DNA of 64,000 bases from Clostridium sp. 1001271st1 H5 (GTDB lineage: Bacteria; Bacillota; Clostridia; Lachnospirales; Lachnospiraceae), in NCBI RefSeq assembly GCF_005845215.1, contig NZ_SPHO01000002.1, forward strand, positions 337,705 to 401,704, in the 5' to 3' direction. The translations under genes were made by a program, and so were the position numbers. Positions within the stretch are counted from its first letter, which is position 1, and every line of letters begins with the position of its first letter. The notes beneath the pieces were generated by a model. That model was given only the letters and a program-made list of their open reading frames with translations. It was not told the DNA's origin and did no database searches. Of this stretch, positions 54,711-62,809 are shown in pieces.

Positions 54711-55229
54711 ATGTCAGAAGCACATTGGTATGTAGTCCATACCTACTCAGGATATGAGAACAAAGTCAAGGTCGACATTGAGAAAACAATTGAAAACAGG
54801 AACCTTCAGGACCAGATTTTGGAGGTGTCCGTCCCCATGCTCCCCGTAGTCGAGCTTAAGAACGGCGTGGAGAAAAAGGCGGACAAGAAGATGTTCCCGG
54901 GGTATGTGCTCATCAACATGGTCATGAACGATGATACATGGTATGTAGTGCGGAACACCCGCGGTGTCACGGGCTTTGTGGGTCCGGGCTCCAAACCGGT
55001 TCCTCTGACAGAAGAAGAGATGGCCAGCCTGGGATTCCATAGAGAAGAAGATGTCTTAGTCGACTTTGAAGTAGGAGATATGGTAGTTGTTATCTCCGGT
55101 GCATGGAAGGATACTGTAGGGGCCATCAAGGCCATCAACGACAGTAAGAAAACCATAACCATGCACGTTGAGATGTTCGGCCGTGAAACACCGGTTGAAC
55201 TTGGATTTGCCGAAGTCAAGAAGATGTAG
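54711..55229 (+). CDS. nusG: Transcription termination/antitermination factor NusG
   Basis: 172 residues. The NGN domain begins HWYVVHTYSGYENKVKVDIE and contains MFPGYVLINMVMND; the KOW domain near residue 122 reads VGDMVVVISGAWKDTVGAI. ATG at 54711 behind AAAGGCGAGGGTG. Essential RNA polymerase elongation factor. Confidence 0.97.
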   Translation: MSEAHWYVVHTYSGYENKVKVDIEKTIENRNLQDQILEVSVPMLPVVELKNGVEKKADKKMFPGYVLINMVMNDDTWYVVRNTRGVTGFVGPGSKPVPLTEEEMASLGFHREEDVLVDFEVGDMVVVISGAWKDTVGAIKAINDSKKTITMHVEMFGRETPVELGFAEVKKM

Positions 55230-55276
55230 GCGTCCGTTTGTAACACAAGGAATCAGCTTCTGCAGGGCAGGGGCTG

Positions 55277-55304
55277 GTGGGAGGGACATTCCCGACAATA
55301 CCAC
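55277..55304 (+). promoter_or_regulatory. Hairpin upstream of rplK, candidate L1-binding leader element
   Basis: GTGG (55277-55280) pairs with CCAC (55301-55304), an internal loop has GA on the 5' side and GACAATA on the 3' side, and GGGA (55283-55286) pairs with TCCC (55290-55293). An almost identical element precedes rplA. An asymmetric loop between two short stems is the design of L1 mRNA sites. Confidence 0.6.
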
Positions 55305-55326
55305 ATAATTTTAGGAGGTGCCTAAG

Positions 55327-55752
55327 ATGGCAAAGAAAGTAACAGGATATATTAAATTACAGATTCCAGCTGGCAAAGCAACACCAGCACCACCAGTTGG
55401 ACCAGCACTTGGTCAGCACGGTGTCAATATCGTTCAGTTTACCAAGGAATTCAACGCAAGGACAGCAGACCAGGGCGATATGATTATCCCTGTTGTTATT
55501 ACCGTATATGCGGACAGAAGCTTCAGCTTCATCACCAAGACCCCGCCAGCAGCCGTTCTGATTAAGAAGGCCTGCAACATTAAGAGCGGTTCCGGTGTTC
55601 CTAACAAGACAAAGGTAGCTGTGCTTAAGAAGGCTGACCTTCAGAAGATTGCAGAGACTAAGATGCCAGATTTAAATGCTGCCAGCTTAGAGGCTGCCAT
55701 GAGCATGATTGCCGGCACTGCAAGAAGCATGGGCGTTACCATTGAGGAATAA
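55327..55752 (+). CDS. rplK: 50S ribosomal protein L11
   Basis: 141 residues from the ATG at 55327 (TAGGAGG upstream), exactly the normal L11 length. It opens [32 protein letters not shown], and the GTARSMG near the C-terminus marks the rRNA-binding domain. An upstream GTG at 55318 overlaps the ribosome site and is not the start. Confidence 0.97.
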   Translation: MAKKVTGYIKLQIPAGKATPAPPVGPALGQHGVNIVQFTKEFNARTADQGDMIIPVVITVYADRSFSFITKTPPAAVLIKKACNIKSGSGVPNKTKVAVLKKADLQKIAETKMPDLNAASLEAAMSMIAGTARSMGVTIEE

Positions 55753-55866
55753 TTCCAAAGAATCATATCTGGGAATTATACCAAGGAATAATACAATTGG
55801 TGCATGAATCCGGAGACACCCGAGCAAGGTTTCCGGGTTGCTAAGGCATTTACCCGTTATATGAAC

Positions 55867-55895
55867 GTGGGAGGGAGATTCCCCGTCAATACCAC
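55867..55895 (+). promoter_or_regulatory. Hairpin upstream of rplA, second copy of candidate L1-binding element
   Basis: GTGG (55867-55870) pairs with CCAC (55892-55895), GGGA (55873-55876) pairs with TCCC (55880-55883), with loops GA and CGTCAATA as in the copy before rplK. It overlaps the region just before the rplA ribosome site, so bound L1 could block translation. Confidence 0.6.
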
Positions 55896-55910
55896 TAGGA
55901 GGTTATTAGA

Positions 55911-56606
55911 ATGAAATCAGGTAAAAGATATGCAGAGGCTATGAAAAACGTAGACCGTGCTGCACTTTATGACATTGCTGATGCTATCACATTAGTGAAG
56001 AAAAATGCATCCGCAAAATTTGATGAGACTGTAGAGCTTCATATCAGAACAGGCTGTGACGGACGTCATGCTGACCAGCAGATTCGTGGCGCTGTTGTTC
56101 TTCCTCACGGAACAGGTAAGACTGTACGTATCTTAGTATTTGCAAAGGGACCAAAGGCCGACGAGGCTCAGGCAGCAGGTGCTGATTACGTAGGAGCAGA
56201 GGAACTGATTCCGAGGATTCAGAACGATGGCTGGCTGGATTTTGACGTTGTAGTAGCTACCCCTGACATGATGGGCGTTGTAGGCCGTCTGGGCCGTGTA
56301 CTGGGACCCAAGGGCTTAATGCCAAACCCAAAGGCCGGAACCGTAACCATGGATGTTACCAAGGCTATCAACGATATCAAAGCTGGTAAGATTGAATACA
56401 GACTCGACAAGACAAACATTATTCACGTGCCAGTAGGAAAAGCTTCTTTCACAGAGGAGCAGTTAGCGGACAACTTCCAGACGCTTATTGATGCAATCAT
56501 GAAGGCTAAGCCAAGCACTGTTAAGGGCGCATACCTTAAGAGCGTTGCCCTGACCTCTACCATGGGTCCCGGCGTTAAGCTGAATGTTGCAAAGCTTGTG
56601 AACTAA
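55911..56606 (+). CDS. rplA: 50S ribosomal protein L1
   Basis: 231 residues with [34 protein letters not shown] at the N-terminus and [22 protein letters not shown] in the middle, the L1 signature. ATG at 55911 follows TAGGAGG. It binds 23S rRNA helix 76-78, and in many bacteria also its own mRNA; two candidate mRNA sites lie upstream of rplK and of this gene. Confidence 0.97.
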   Translation: MKSGKRYAEAMKNVDRAALYDIADAITLVKKNASAKFDETVELHIRTGCDGRHADQQIRGAVVLPHGTGKTVRILVFAKGPKADEAQAAGADYVGAEELIPRIQNDGWLDFDVVVATPDMMGVVGRLGRVLGPKGLMPNPKAGTVTMDVTKAINDIKAGKIEYRLDKTNIIHVPVGKASFTEEQLADNFQTLIDAIMKAKPSTVKGAYLKSVALTSTMGPGVKLNVAKLVN

Positions 56607-56690
56607 TTGATTGCAATAATATAGTGCTATAAGCACAAATCCCCGTTCATTTGAAGGATAAAAGCCGGAAGGCTTAAACCTGAATGGGGC

Positions 56691-56719
56691 TTGACATCAT
56701 TCATACAATATGATATGAT
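56691..56719 (+). promoter_or_regulatory. Promoter of the rplJ-rplL unit
   Basis: TTGACA (56691-56696), 17-bp spacer, TATGAT (56714-56719). A hairpin (CCCCGTTCA/TGAATGGGG, 56641-56689) just upstream probably ends the rplKA transcript. Confidence 0.82.
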
Positions 56720-56734
56720 ACCACAGTATTGAAT

Positions 56735-56860
56735 GCCCTGAGACAGCAGGTACCGTAAGGTGTAAGGCGAAAACGCCTGCCGAGGAACATACAAAACTCT
56801 GATTATTTATGATGAGATTTTGCGAACCTCTCTGTCTTTACGGCGGAGAGGTTTTTTTGT
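56735..56860 (+). ncRNA. Ribosomal protein L10 leader with attenuator
   Basis: The conserved L10-leader core is visible: AGACAGCAGG then TAAGGTGTAAG and CCTGCCGAGG. In known leaders L10(L12)4 binds here to stop its own synthesis. It is followed by a terminator, AACCTCTC (56825-56832) with GAGAGGTT (56846-56853) and a T-run to 56858, lying about 95 bp before rplJ. Confidence 0.88.
56825..56858 (+). terminator. Attenuator terminator of the L10 leader
   Basis: A perfect 8-bp stem with a 13-nt loop and seven T residues, in the leader upstream of rplJ rather than after a gene. Confidence 0.85.
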
Positions 56861-56955
56861 CCGGTCTTTGCAGCTTGTCTGCAGTTCTGGATTATGAATC
56901 GTTCCCGTGCTATGACGGTTTTCAATGCGAAAATATATAAGGAGGTAAACCATTC

Positions 56956-57456
56956 ATGGCAAAAGTTGAATTAAAACAGCCAGTCGTAGATGAGATTAAG
57001 GCTATGCTGGAAGGCGCTGCCGGTGCAGTCATCGTTGACTACCGCGGTCTGACAGTAGAGCAGGATACTCAGCTGCGTAAGCAGTTAAGGGAAGCTGGGG
57101 TTGCTTACAAGGTATACAAGAATACCCTGATTAAGCGTGCAGCAGAAGGAACAGATTTTGCAGCACTTGCACCACAGCTGGAAGGACCTACCGCATTAGC
57201 AGTTTCTAAAGAAGATGCTACTGCTCCGGCACGCATCTTAGCTAACTTCGCTAAGACAGCTCCAAAGCTGGAACTGAAAGCATGTGTAGTTGAAGGAACC
57301 TACTATGACCAGGCAGGAACCCAGGTTATCGCAACCATTCCTTCCAGAGACGAACTTCTTGGCAAGCTGCTTGGAAGCATCCAGTCACCAATTACCAACC
57401 TGGCTCGTGTACTCAATCAGATTGCAGAGCAGCAGGGTGGAGCCGCAGAGGCATAA
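56956..57456 (+). CDS. rplJ: 50S ribosomal protein L10
   Basis: 166 residues. ATG at 56956 with AAGGAGG upstream. It has AAGAVIVDYRGLTVEQDTQLRKQLREAGVAYKVYKNTL, the L10 core, and the C-terminal helix that carries L7/L12 dimers. It is regulated by the leader described upstream. Confidence 0.97.
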   Translation: MAKVELKQPVVDEIKAMLEGAAGAVIVDYRGLTVEQDTQLRKQLREAGVAYKVYKNTLIKRAAEGTDFAALAPQLEGPTALAVSKEDATAPARILANFAKTAPKLELKACVVEGTYYDQAGTQVIATIPSRDELLGKLLGSIQSPITNLARVLNQIAEQQGGAAEA

Positions 57457-57554
57457 TCTTGTTGACAGAAAAAGGCTTATCTGCCCGGCAGCCAATCGGT
57501 GCCGGACAATATTGAAAACAACTATTATTAAATATTAAACAGGAGGAACATAAA

Positions 57555-57929
57555 ATGGCAAAGTTAACAACCGCTGAGTTTATCGAAGCTATCAAGGAAT
57601 TATCTGTATTAGAACTGAACGAATTAGTAAAAGCATGTGAGGAAGAGTTTGGCGTATCCGCAGCAGCAGGTGTTGTAGTTGCAGCAGCAGGCGCTGGCGC
57701 AGCAGCAGCTGAGGAGAAGACTGAATTTGACGTAGAGCTGACCGAGGTTGGTCCTAACAAGGTTAAGGTTATCAAGGTTGTACGTGAAGTTACCGGCTTA
57801 GGCCTGAAGGAAGCTAAGGACGTAGTTGACGGAGCTCCTAAGGTAGTTAAGCAGGGCGCTTCCAAGGAAGAGGCTGAGGATGTTAAGGCTAAATTAGAGG
57901 CTGAGGGCGCTAAGGTTACATTGAAGTAA
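57555..57929 (+). CDS. rplL: 50S ribosomal protein L7/L12
   Basis: 124 residues: an N-terminal dimerisation helix, an Ala/Gly-rich hinge ([19 protein letters not shown]) and the C-terminal domain with [29 protein letters not shown] at 57555 follows ACAGGAGG. In most bacteria rpoB and rpoC follow; here they do not. Confidence 0.97.
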   Translation: MAKLTTAEFIEAIKELSVLELNELVKACEEEFGVSAAAGVVVAAAGAGAAAAEEKTEFDVELTEVGPNKVKVIKVVREVTGLGLKEAKDVVDGAPKVVKQGASKEEAEDVKAKLEAEGAKVTLK

Positions 57930-58008
57930 TTTTGGACCAGGGCTGATAGATTTATATAATCGGAGTTCATTGGAATTCAGTTGATAAAGCTGAGGATGAC
58001 TTAGATGG

Positions 58009-58057
58009 AAAGACCGTTGCGCTGAGACGTGTGAGACATGTTGAGGCGGGCGGTTTT
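58009..58057 (+). terminator. Probable terminator after rplL
   Basis: ACCGTTGCGC and GCGGGCGGT arms around a long loop, followed by TTTTTTG. The pairing is imperfect, but the T-run and position fit. Confidence 0.5.
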
Positions 58058-58087
58058 TTGTTGTAAAGGCGGTGCGATGTATTACAA

Positions 58088-58121
58088 AAGGGCTATTCGC
58101 TGTTATAAGTGAATAGCCCTT
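58088..58121 (-). terminator. Terminator of the minus-strand cell-wall-binding gene
   Basis: AAGGGCTATTC (58088-58098) pairs perfectly with GAATAGCCCTT (58111-58121). Read on the minus strand it is followed by CTTTTGT, so it serves the gene ending at 58200. Confidence 0.7.
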
Positions 58122-58199
58122 CTTGGAATCCTCTAACCCCAAACCCCATGTTATATAAAAAGTAAATCCTAATAATACCAATACATAATTTACATAAGA

Positions 58200-58715
58200 T
58201 TACTGAACATAAACCCCATCATCGTTAAGACGGTAACCATCAATACTGGTGGATTTCTTCATATCTCCATTTGTCCTGTCAAAATAATACCACTTACCGT
58301 CAATTTCTAACCAACCTTTTGCAGCAGCTCCGCTTTCGGTAAGATAATAGGAGCGATTATTATACTCAAACCAAGTATTGGCCAGCATTTTTCCATCCTG
58401 TCCAACATAATACCAGTTATTCGTAATCGGTATCCAGCTGTCAGTAACCATGGCTCCCTGCGCATTCACCCAATACCAGCTGTCATCATATTTTACCCAT
58501 GACTGGATTGCCATTTCTCCATTATCCTTGAGCCAGAAAAGATTATTGTCCTCCTGTACCCACTGATTACGGATGGAATTGCCAGCCTCATCATAATAAA
58601 ACCATTTACTTTGTACATTAAGCCATCCGGTATTTGCTAAACTGGTTACTGCAGATGCCATAGCTAATGTAGCGGCTGCCATAATTGTTGCAAGTGCTTT
58701 TGTGTGCTTTCTCAT
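58200..58715 (-). CDS. Secreted cell-wall-binding repeat protein (171 aa)
   Basis: 171 residues from the ATG at 58715, which has AAAAGGAG nine bases upstream; longer frames are not used. A signal peptide of about 27 residues (MRKHTKALATIMAAATLAMA) is followed by about seven repeats of the choline-/cell-wall-binding (CW_binding_1) type, each with W-Y-Y or W-Y-W and a G-x-M/A turn (for example SWYWVNAQGAMVTDSW, NWYYVGQDGKMLANTW). There is no catalytic domain; the whole mature protein is binding repeats. Likely attached to wall teichoic or choline-like decorations. Its promoter is listed separately. Confidence 0.88.
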   Translation of the reverse strand: MRKHTKALATIMAAATLAMASAVTSLANTGWLNVQSKWFYYDEAGNSIRNQWVQEDNNLFWLKDNGEMAIQSWVKYDDSWYWVNAQGAMVTDSWIPITNNWYYVGQDGKMLANTWFEYNNRSYYLTESGAAAKGWLEIDGKWYYFDRTNGDMKKSTSIDGYRLNDDGVYVQ

Positions 58716-58772
58716 ACGTACTTCTCCTTTTAATTCATAATTTTGTAAGAAAAAATATACTTTATATTTAAT

Positions 58773-58801
58773 ATAATAGTATGTTTTTGTAAGAAAGTCA
58801 A
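58773..58801 (-). promoter_or_regulatory. Promoter of the minus-strand repeat-protein gene
   Basis: Read on the minus strand: TTGACT (58801-58796), 17-bp spacer, TATTAT (58778-58773), about 58 bp upstream of the ATG. Confidence 0.7.
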
Positions 58802-58959
58802 TAATATTAGGAAGATATTTACAAAATAAATTACAAATGATTTCTTTGGGTGATGAAAATGTGCAATAAGAAACATTTGTATGGCTTAAAGGAATTGTAT
58901 TCGTAGCAAATAAAAATAGAAGAATAAGCTGATTGAATACAAGAGAAGAAAAAATAAAA

Positions 58960-59072
58960 TGTAAATACTTACAAAAAAGTGTGTAGTACTCTTGCAAAAT
59001 TCTGGGCTATGTTGTATAGTAATCTAAGTAATAAAGTAAAGTTAATTGCACACAAAAATGTAAGCACTTACA
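58960..59072 (+). promoter_or_regulatory. uxaB promoter flanked by two palindromic operator-like sites
   Basis: The promoter TTGCAA-17-TATAGT (58992-58997 and 59015-59020) lies between TGTAAATACTTACA (58960-58973) and TGTAAGCACTTACA (59059-59072). The two palindromes share TGTAA-N4-TTACA and are 99 bp apart centre to centre. The geometry (one site upstream of -35, one downstream of +1) suits a dimeric or tetrameric repressor with DNA looping. The second site also resembles a catabolite-repression cre box except at the central CG. The rest of 58716-59090 is AT-rich with no gene. Confidence 0.72.
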
Positions 59073-59090
59073 AAACGTGGAGGTAAAGAG

Positions 59091-60431
59091 ATGAGCAACG
59101 CAGTAAAAGAAACAGTTATACAATTTGGAGAAGGTGGATTTTTACGTGGATTCGTAGATTATTTTTTCCATAAGCTTCAGGAGAAAGGCTTATATGATGG
59201 CAAAATAGTCGTGGTACAACCTATCGAAAAAGGAATGTGTGATATGCTGGCAGACCAGAACTGTGAATACAATCTGTTCCTGCGGGGAATTGATAATGGG
59301 AAAGTAGTTAACGAGCATACTCATATAACTTCTATTTCCAGAGCATTAAATCCATATGTTGAGTATAATGAATATATTGCATTAGCAGAGAATCCGGATT
59401 TACGTGTTCTTGTGTCTAATACCACTGAGGCAGGAATCGAGTATCTGGGAGTGGAAAAGCTGACTGATATGCCTCCAAAATCATATCCAGCTAAACTCAC
59501 CCAATTTTTGTATAGGAGGTACAAAGCTGGATTGCAGGGCCTTATACTTCTTCCGTGTGAACTGATTGATGACAATGGTGATAATTTGAAGAGGTGTGTT
59601 CTTCAGTATGCAGATTTGTGGAAACTTGAGGATGGTTTTATAAACTGGATTGAGAATGAGAATGACTTTTGCAGTACATTGGTAGATCGAATCGTGACAG
59701 GCTATCCTAGAGATGAGATTGAAGGACTGACGAAACAGATTGGATATGAAGATAAACTTATAGATACGGCAGAGATATTTCATCTGTGGGTTATCGGCGG
59801 CCACCATGAAGATGAACTTCCATTCCAGAAAGCGGGCTATAACATTGTCTGGACAGATGATGTACATCCATATAAAAAAAGGAAAGTGCGTATTCTGAAC
59901 GGAGGCCATACCTCTATGGTATTGGGCGCATATCTGTATGGACTTGAGACTGTCGGTGAATGCATGAAGGATGAAATGGTATCTGCATTCTTGAGAAAGT
60001 GTATTTTTGAAGAAATAATTCCTACAATTGGTGATACAGAAGATAATCGTAAATTTGGAACAGCTGTGCTGGAGCGTTTTTCAAATCCATTTATTAAACA
60101 TCAGCTGCTGAGTATAGCTCTGAATTCCGTAAGTAAGTTCCAGGTAAGAGTCCTTCCTACTATTTTAGAATATAAAGAAAAGTTTGGAAATTATCCAAGG
60201 GCCCTTACGTTTTCCATGGCAGCACTGATATCATTTTATCGTACAGATAAGGCGAATGACGGAGAAGAAATCATACGGTTTATGAAGCAGGCCTCTGTCA
60301 GTGAGATAATGAAGAGAGATGATTATTGGCATGCCAATCTTAGCGATATGATTCCTCTGGTGGAGGAGTCTTATGAGCTGATTCAGAGTAAAGGGATGGC
60401 TGAGGCATATAAAATTATTTTAGAGAAATAG
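59091..60431 (+). CDS. uxaB: Tagaturonate reductase (altronate oxidoreductase)
   Basis: 446 residues of the mannitol-dehydrogenase superfamily. The N-terminal NAD site reads VIQFGEGGFLRGFVDYFF, and family landmarks include VSNTTEAGIEY, LLPCELIDDNGDNLKR, and the catalytic region with HKQ replaced as in UxaB by the KRKVRILNGGHTSMVLGAYL segment. It reduces tagaturonate to altronate in galacturonate breakdown. The partner uxaA and uxaC genes are not in the window. ATG at 59091 follows GTGGAGG. It is a lone gene between two surface-protein genes. Confidence 0.9.
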   Translation: MSNAVKETVIQFGEGGFLRGFVDYFFHKLQEKGLYDGKIVVVQPIEKGMCDMLADQNCEYNLFLRGIDNGKVVNEHTHITSISRALNPYVEYNEYIALAENPDLRVLVSNTTEAGIEYLGVEKLTDMPPKSYPAKLTQFLYRRYKAGLQGLILLPCELIDDNGDNLKRCVLQYADLWKLEDGFINWIENENDFCSTLVDRIVTGYPRDEIEGLTKQIGYEDKLIDTAEIFHLWVIGGHHEDELPFQKAGYNIVWTDDVHPYKKRKVRILNGGHTSMVLGAYLYGLETVGECMKDEMVSAFLRKCIFEEIIPTIGDTEDNRKFGTAVLERFSNPFIKHQLLSIALNSVSKFQVRVLPTILEYKEKFGNYPRALTFSMAALISFYRTDKANDGEEIIRFMKQASVSEIMKRDDYWHANLSDMIPLVEESYELIQSKGMAEAYKIILEK

Positions 60432-60485
60432 TTTTAATTACTTTATGATTAAAGTTTAGCAGGTCAATTGGATGAATCAATTTTA

Positions 60486-60530
60486 AACGGGCATTATGCT
60501 TATAAGTAATTGAGAGCATTAATGCCCGTT
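60486..60530 (+). terminator. Terminator after uxaB
   Basis: AACGGGCATTATGCT (60486-60500) pairs with AGCATTAATGCCCGTT (60515-60530) with one bulged base. There is only a short T-run, but no gene follows for 360 bp. The gap to 60893 otherwise holds the promoter of the next gene and A-rich direct repeats. Confidence 0.65.
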
Positions 60531-60798
60531 GCCTGTTTAAACATTTTAGTATGATTAAATTATGACAGAATGTTCGAAATAGGCAGCGATACGAAGATGC
60601 ATGTATAGATATAAATGCAATCCTTAGGGTACATAACACATCTGTAATAATTATGTAAGAAAATACACAGGTAAAAGTTATGGTATTTTTGCGGAATTTA
60701 TAATATACTAAGTGCGTGTGATGGAGCTGGTTAACTTTAGAGGGAGTTGTCGATATTACATAATTTTAGTAGAATTTGCAAAAAATGCAAAAAAACTA

Positions 60799-60827
60799 TT
60801 GATAATTTTCCTTATCCGAAGTATAAT
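60799..60827 (+). promoter_or_regulatory. Promoter of the large repeat-protein gene
   Basis: TTGATA (60799-60804), 17-bp spacer, TATAAT (60822-60827), 66 bp upstream of the ATG at 60894. This near-consensus promoter suggests high expression. Confidence 0.82.
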
Positions 60828-60893
60828 CAACTCGTAATGCAAAAAAGGAATTTCAAAAAGTATTTCAAAAAGAAAAAGGAGAGTGCATTAATT

Positions 60894-62702
60894 ATGAGAA
60901 AGCAGACAAAGTTAGTTGCTGTATTATCAACAGCAGCACTGCTCGCTATTGGTGCATCCATGACTTCTTTCGCAGCTACAGGATGGGCTGAGGAAGACGG
61001 TACTTGGGTATATTACAACAGAGATGGCGAGAGAGCAACTGATCAGTGGAAAAAATCCGGTAATAACTGGTATTGGTTAGATAGCAATGGCGAGATGGCT
61101 ATTGATCAGCTGATTGAGGATGGCGACAACTACTATTACGTAGACATCAACGGTGTTATGGCAGCAAACCAGTGGGTAGCCATTGACAACGAGGATGCAG
61201 GACAGGATGACGAGCCAGACCATTACTGGTACTATTTCCAGGCTAATGGTAAGGCTTTAAAGAATGGCGATAATGCCAAGGTAGCCCTGAAGACAATCAA
61301 TGGCAAGAAGTATGCTTTTGATGACGAAGGCAAGATGCTTTTCGGATGGGTAGATGAGAACAGTGCAGAGCGTCTTGATAATACAGACGGCGATGCATTT
61401 AAGGAAGGCGATTACTACTTCGGCGGCGAAGACGATGGTGCAATGACTGTTGGCTGGCTGCAGATGGATATCACATATGATGATGCTGTTACAAACAGCA
61501 CACTGGCATATGAAGTTGCTCCAGCATTCAACGATGATGAGGATCAGACACGTTGGTTCTACTTCAAGGCTAATGGTAAGAAAGTAAAGGCTGAAAGTGG
61601 CGATGTTCAGAAGAGCAAAACCATCAATGGTAAGAAGTATGAGTTCGATGAGAACGGCGCAATGACTGCAGAGTGGTCCTTAGACGTTAAGAGCGCATCC
61701 AACAGCCAGACTAACGGTGTTAATGACGACTTACTTGCAAGCCACAGTGAGGCAGGCAGTTCTGCATCTGTTAGTGTACCTGCTAAGTACTCACAGCAGT
61801 GGAGATACTTCCAGGATGTTGAGAATGGTGCCCGCGTAAGCAAGGGCTGGTTCAAGGTTGTTTCTGCTGAATACCTGAACTATGATAAGTACAATGATGA
61901 CGAAGATGCTTGGTACTATGCAGATGGAAGTGGTAAGCTGTATGCTGGCGAATTCAAGACCATCAAGGGTAAAAAGTATGCGTTCCGTAATGACGGCCGT
62001 ATGGTTGATGGCCTTAAGTTCATCAAGGATAATGGCGATGGCTTAGATGTTAAGGCAGATGATGATTCCGCTCATCCATTTGATACCGAGGATGACTTCA
62101 ATACAAGCTCCATCTGGTACTCAAATAATGGTTACAGATGCTACTACTTTGGTGATGGCGATGATGGTTCTATGAGAACCAACAAGACCAGCATCACTAT
62201 TGATGGCGATAAGTTCACATTCTTCTTCGAGAAGTCTGGCGCTCATAAGGGTGCTGGTAAGACCGGTGAGAAGGATGACAAGATGTATCAGTCTGGTAAG
62301 ATGTTAGCTGCTGGTTCCGACGAGAAGTACCAGGTTGTCCAGGCTAGCCCAGCAACCGGTGCTGATGCAGCAAGCACTACCACATATAAGAAGTTAGATG
62401 ATGTTCAGGCATTCCTTGCAGCTGTAGGAATGAGTGCATCTGATAGCAATACTTCTAAGACAGATGCGTTAAAGCAGTTTGGTGTAAATAAGAAGGCAGA
62501 AGATTTAGCAGAACTGTATATTATTGATTACACCAAGGGTAGCACAGCCGCTGCTAAGGATTTCAAGAACTTCTATCTGGTTAATACTTCAGGTAAGGTT
62601 ATTGACAGCAAGTCCAAGAACAAAGACGGCAATGACTACTACTATGTAATTAACAAAGAAGGCGGACATGGCAAGATTGTTGCTATCTATGCTGAGAACT
62701 AA
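60894..62702 (+). CDS. Large secreted cell-wall-binding repeat protein (602 aa)
   Basis: 602 residues from the ATG at 60894, behind AAAAAGGAG; the frame upstream to 60747 is not coding. The signal peptide (MRKQTKLVAVLSTAALLAIG ... SFAA) closely resembles that of the 171-residue protein. The body alternates choline-binding-like units (WVYYNRDGERATDQW, NWYWLDSNGEMAIDQ) with longer acidic, Asp-rich insertions (KTINGKKYAFDDEGKMLFGW type units repeated at least five times). There is no recognisable enzyme domain. The strong promoter and acidic, Asn/Asp-rich composition suggest an abundant surface or matrix protein. Confidence 0.87.
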   Translation: MRKQTKLVAVLSTAALLAIGASMTSFAATGWAEEDGTWVYYNRDGERATDQWKKSGNNWYWLDSNGEMAIDQLIEDGDNYYYVDINGVMAANQWVAIDNEDAGQDDEPDHYWYYFQANGKALKNGDNAKVALKTINGKKYAFDDEGKMLFGWVDENSAERLDNTDGDAFKEGDYYFGGEDDGAMTVGWLQMDITYDDAVTNSTLAYEVAPAFNDDEDQTRWFYFKANGKKVKAESGDVQKSKTINGKKYEFDENGAMTAEWSLDVKSASNSQTNGVNDDLLASHSEAGSSASVSVPAKYSQQWRYFQDVENGARVSKGWFKVVSAEYLNYDKYNDDEDAWYYADGSGKLYAGEFKTIKGKKYAFRNDGRMVDGLKFIKDNGDGLDVKADDDSAHPFDTEDDFNTSSIWYSNNGYRCYYFGDGDDGSMRTNKTSITIDGDKFTFFFEKSGAHKGAGKTGEKDDKMYQSGKMLAAGSDEKYQVVQASPATGADAASTTTYKKLDDVQAFLAAVGMSASDSNTSKTDALKQFGVNKKAEDLAELYIIDYTKGSTAAAKDFKNFYLVNTSGKVIDSKSKNKDGNDYYYVINKEGGHGKIVAIYAEN

Positions 62703-62732
62703 TATTATTTAGTTAATACAGATAATTAAGGG

Positions 62733-62785
62733 GGAAGCGTTGTGGCTGATTAGGAAACTAAACTAGTCGCAACGCTTTCTTTTTA
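62733..62785 (+). terminator. Terminator between the two repeat-protein genes
   Basis: AAGCGTTG (62735-62742) pairs with CAACGCTT (62770-62777), with extra flanking pairs, and is followed by TCTTTTTA. Read-through could still feed the next gene, for which no separate promoter is obvious. Confidence 0.75.
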
Positions 62786-62809
62786 TAATTTAATAGGAGG
62801 AACAACCGA

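Noticed and set aside
59059..59072. Canonical catabolite-repression cre site
   Set aside because: It is close to the consensus but lacks the central CG, and its partner site deviates more, so a dedicated regulator is at least as likely.
60747..60893. 49-codon N-terminal extension of the large repeat protein
   Set aside because: It covers the promoter at 60799-60827, whereas the ATG at 60894 has a strong ribosome site and begins a proper signal peptide.
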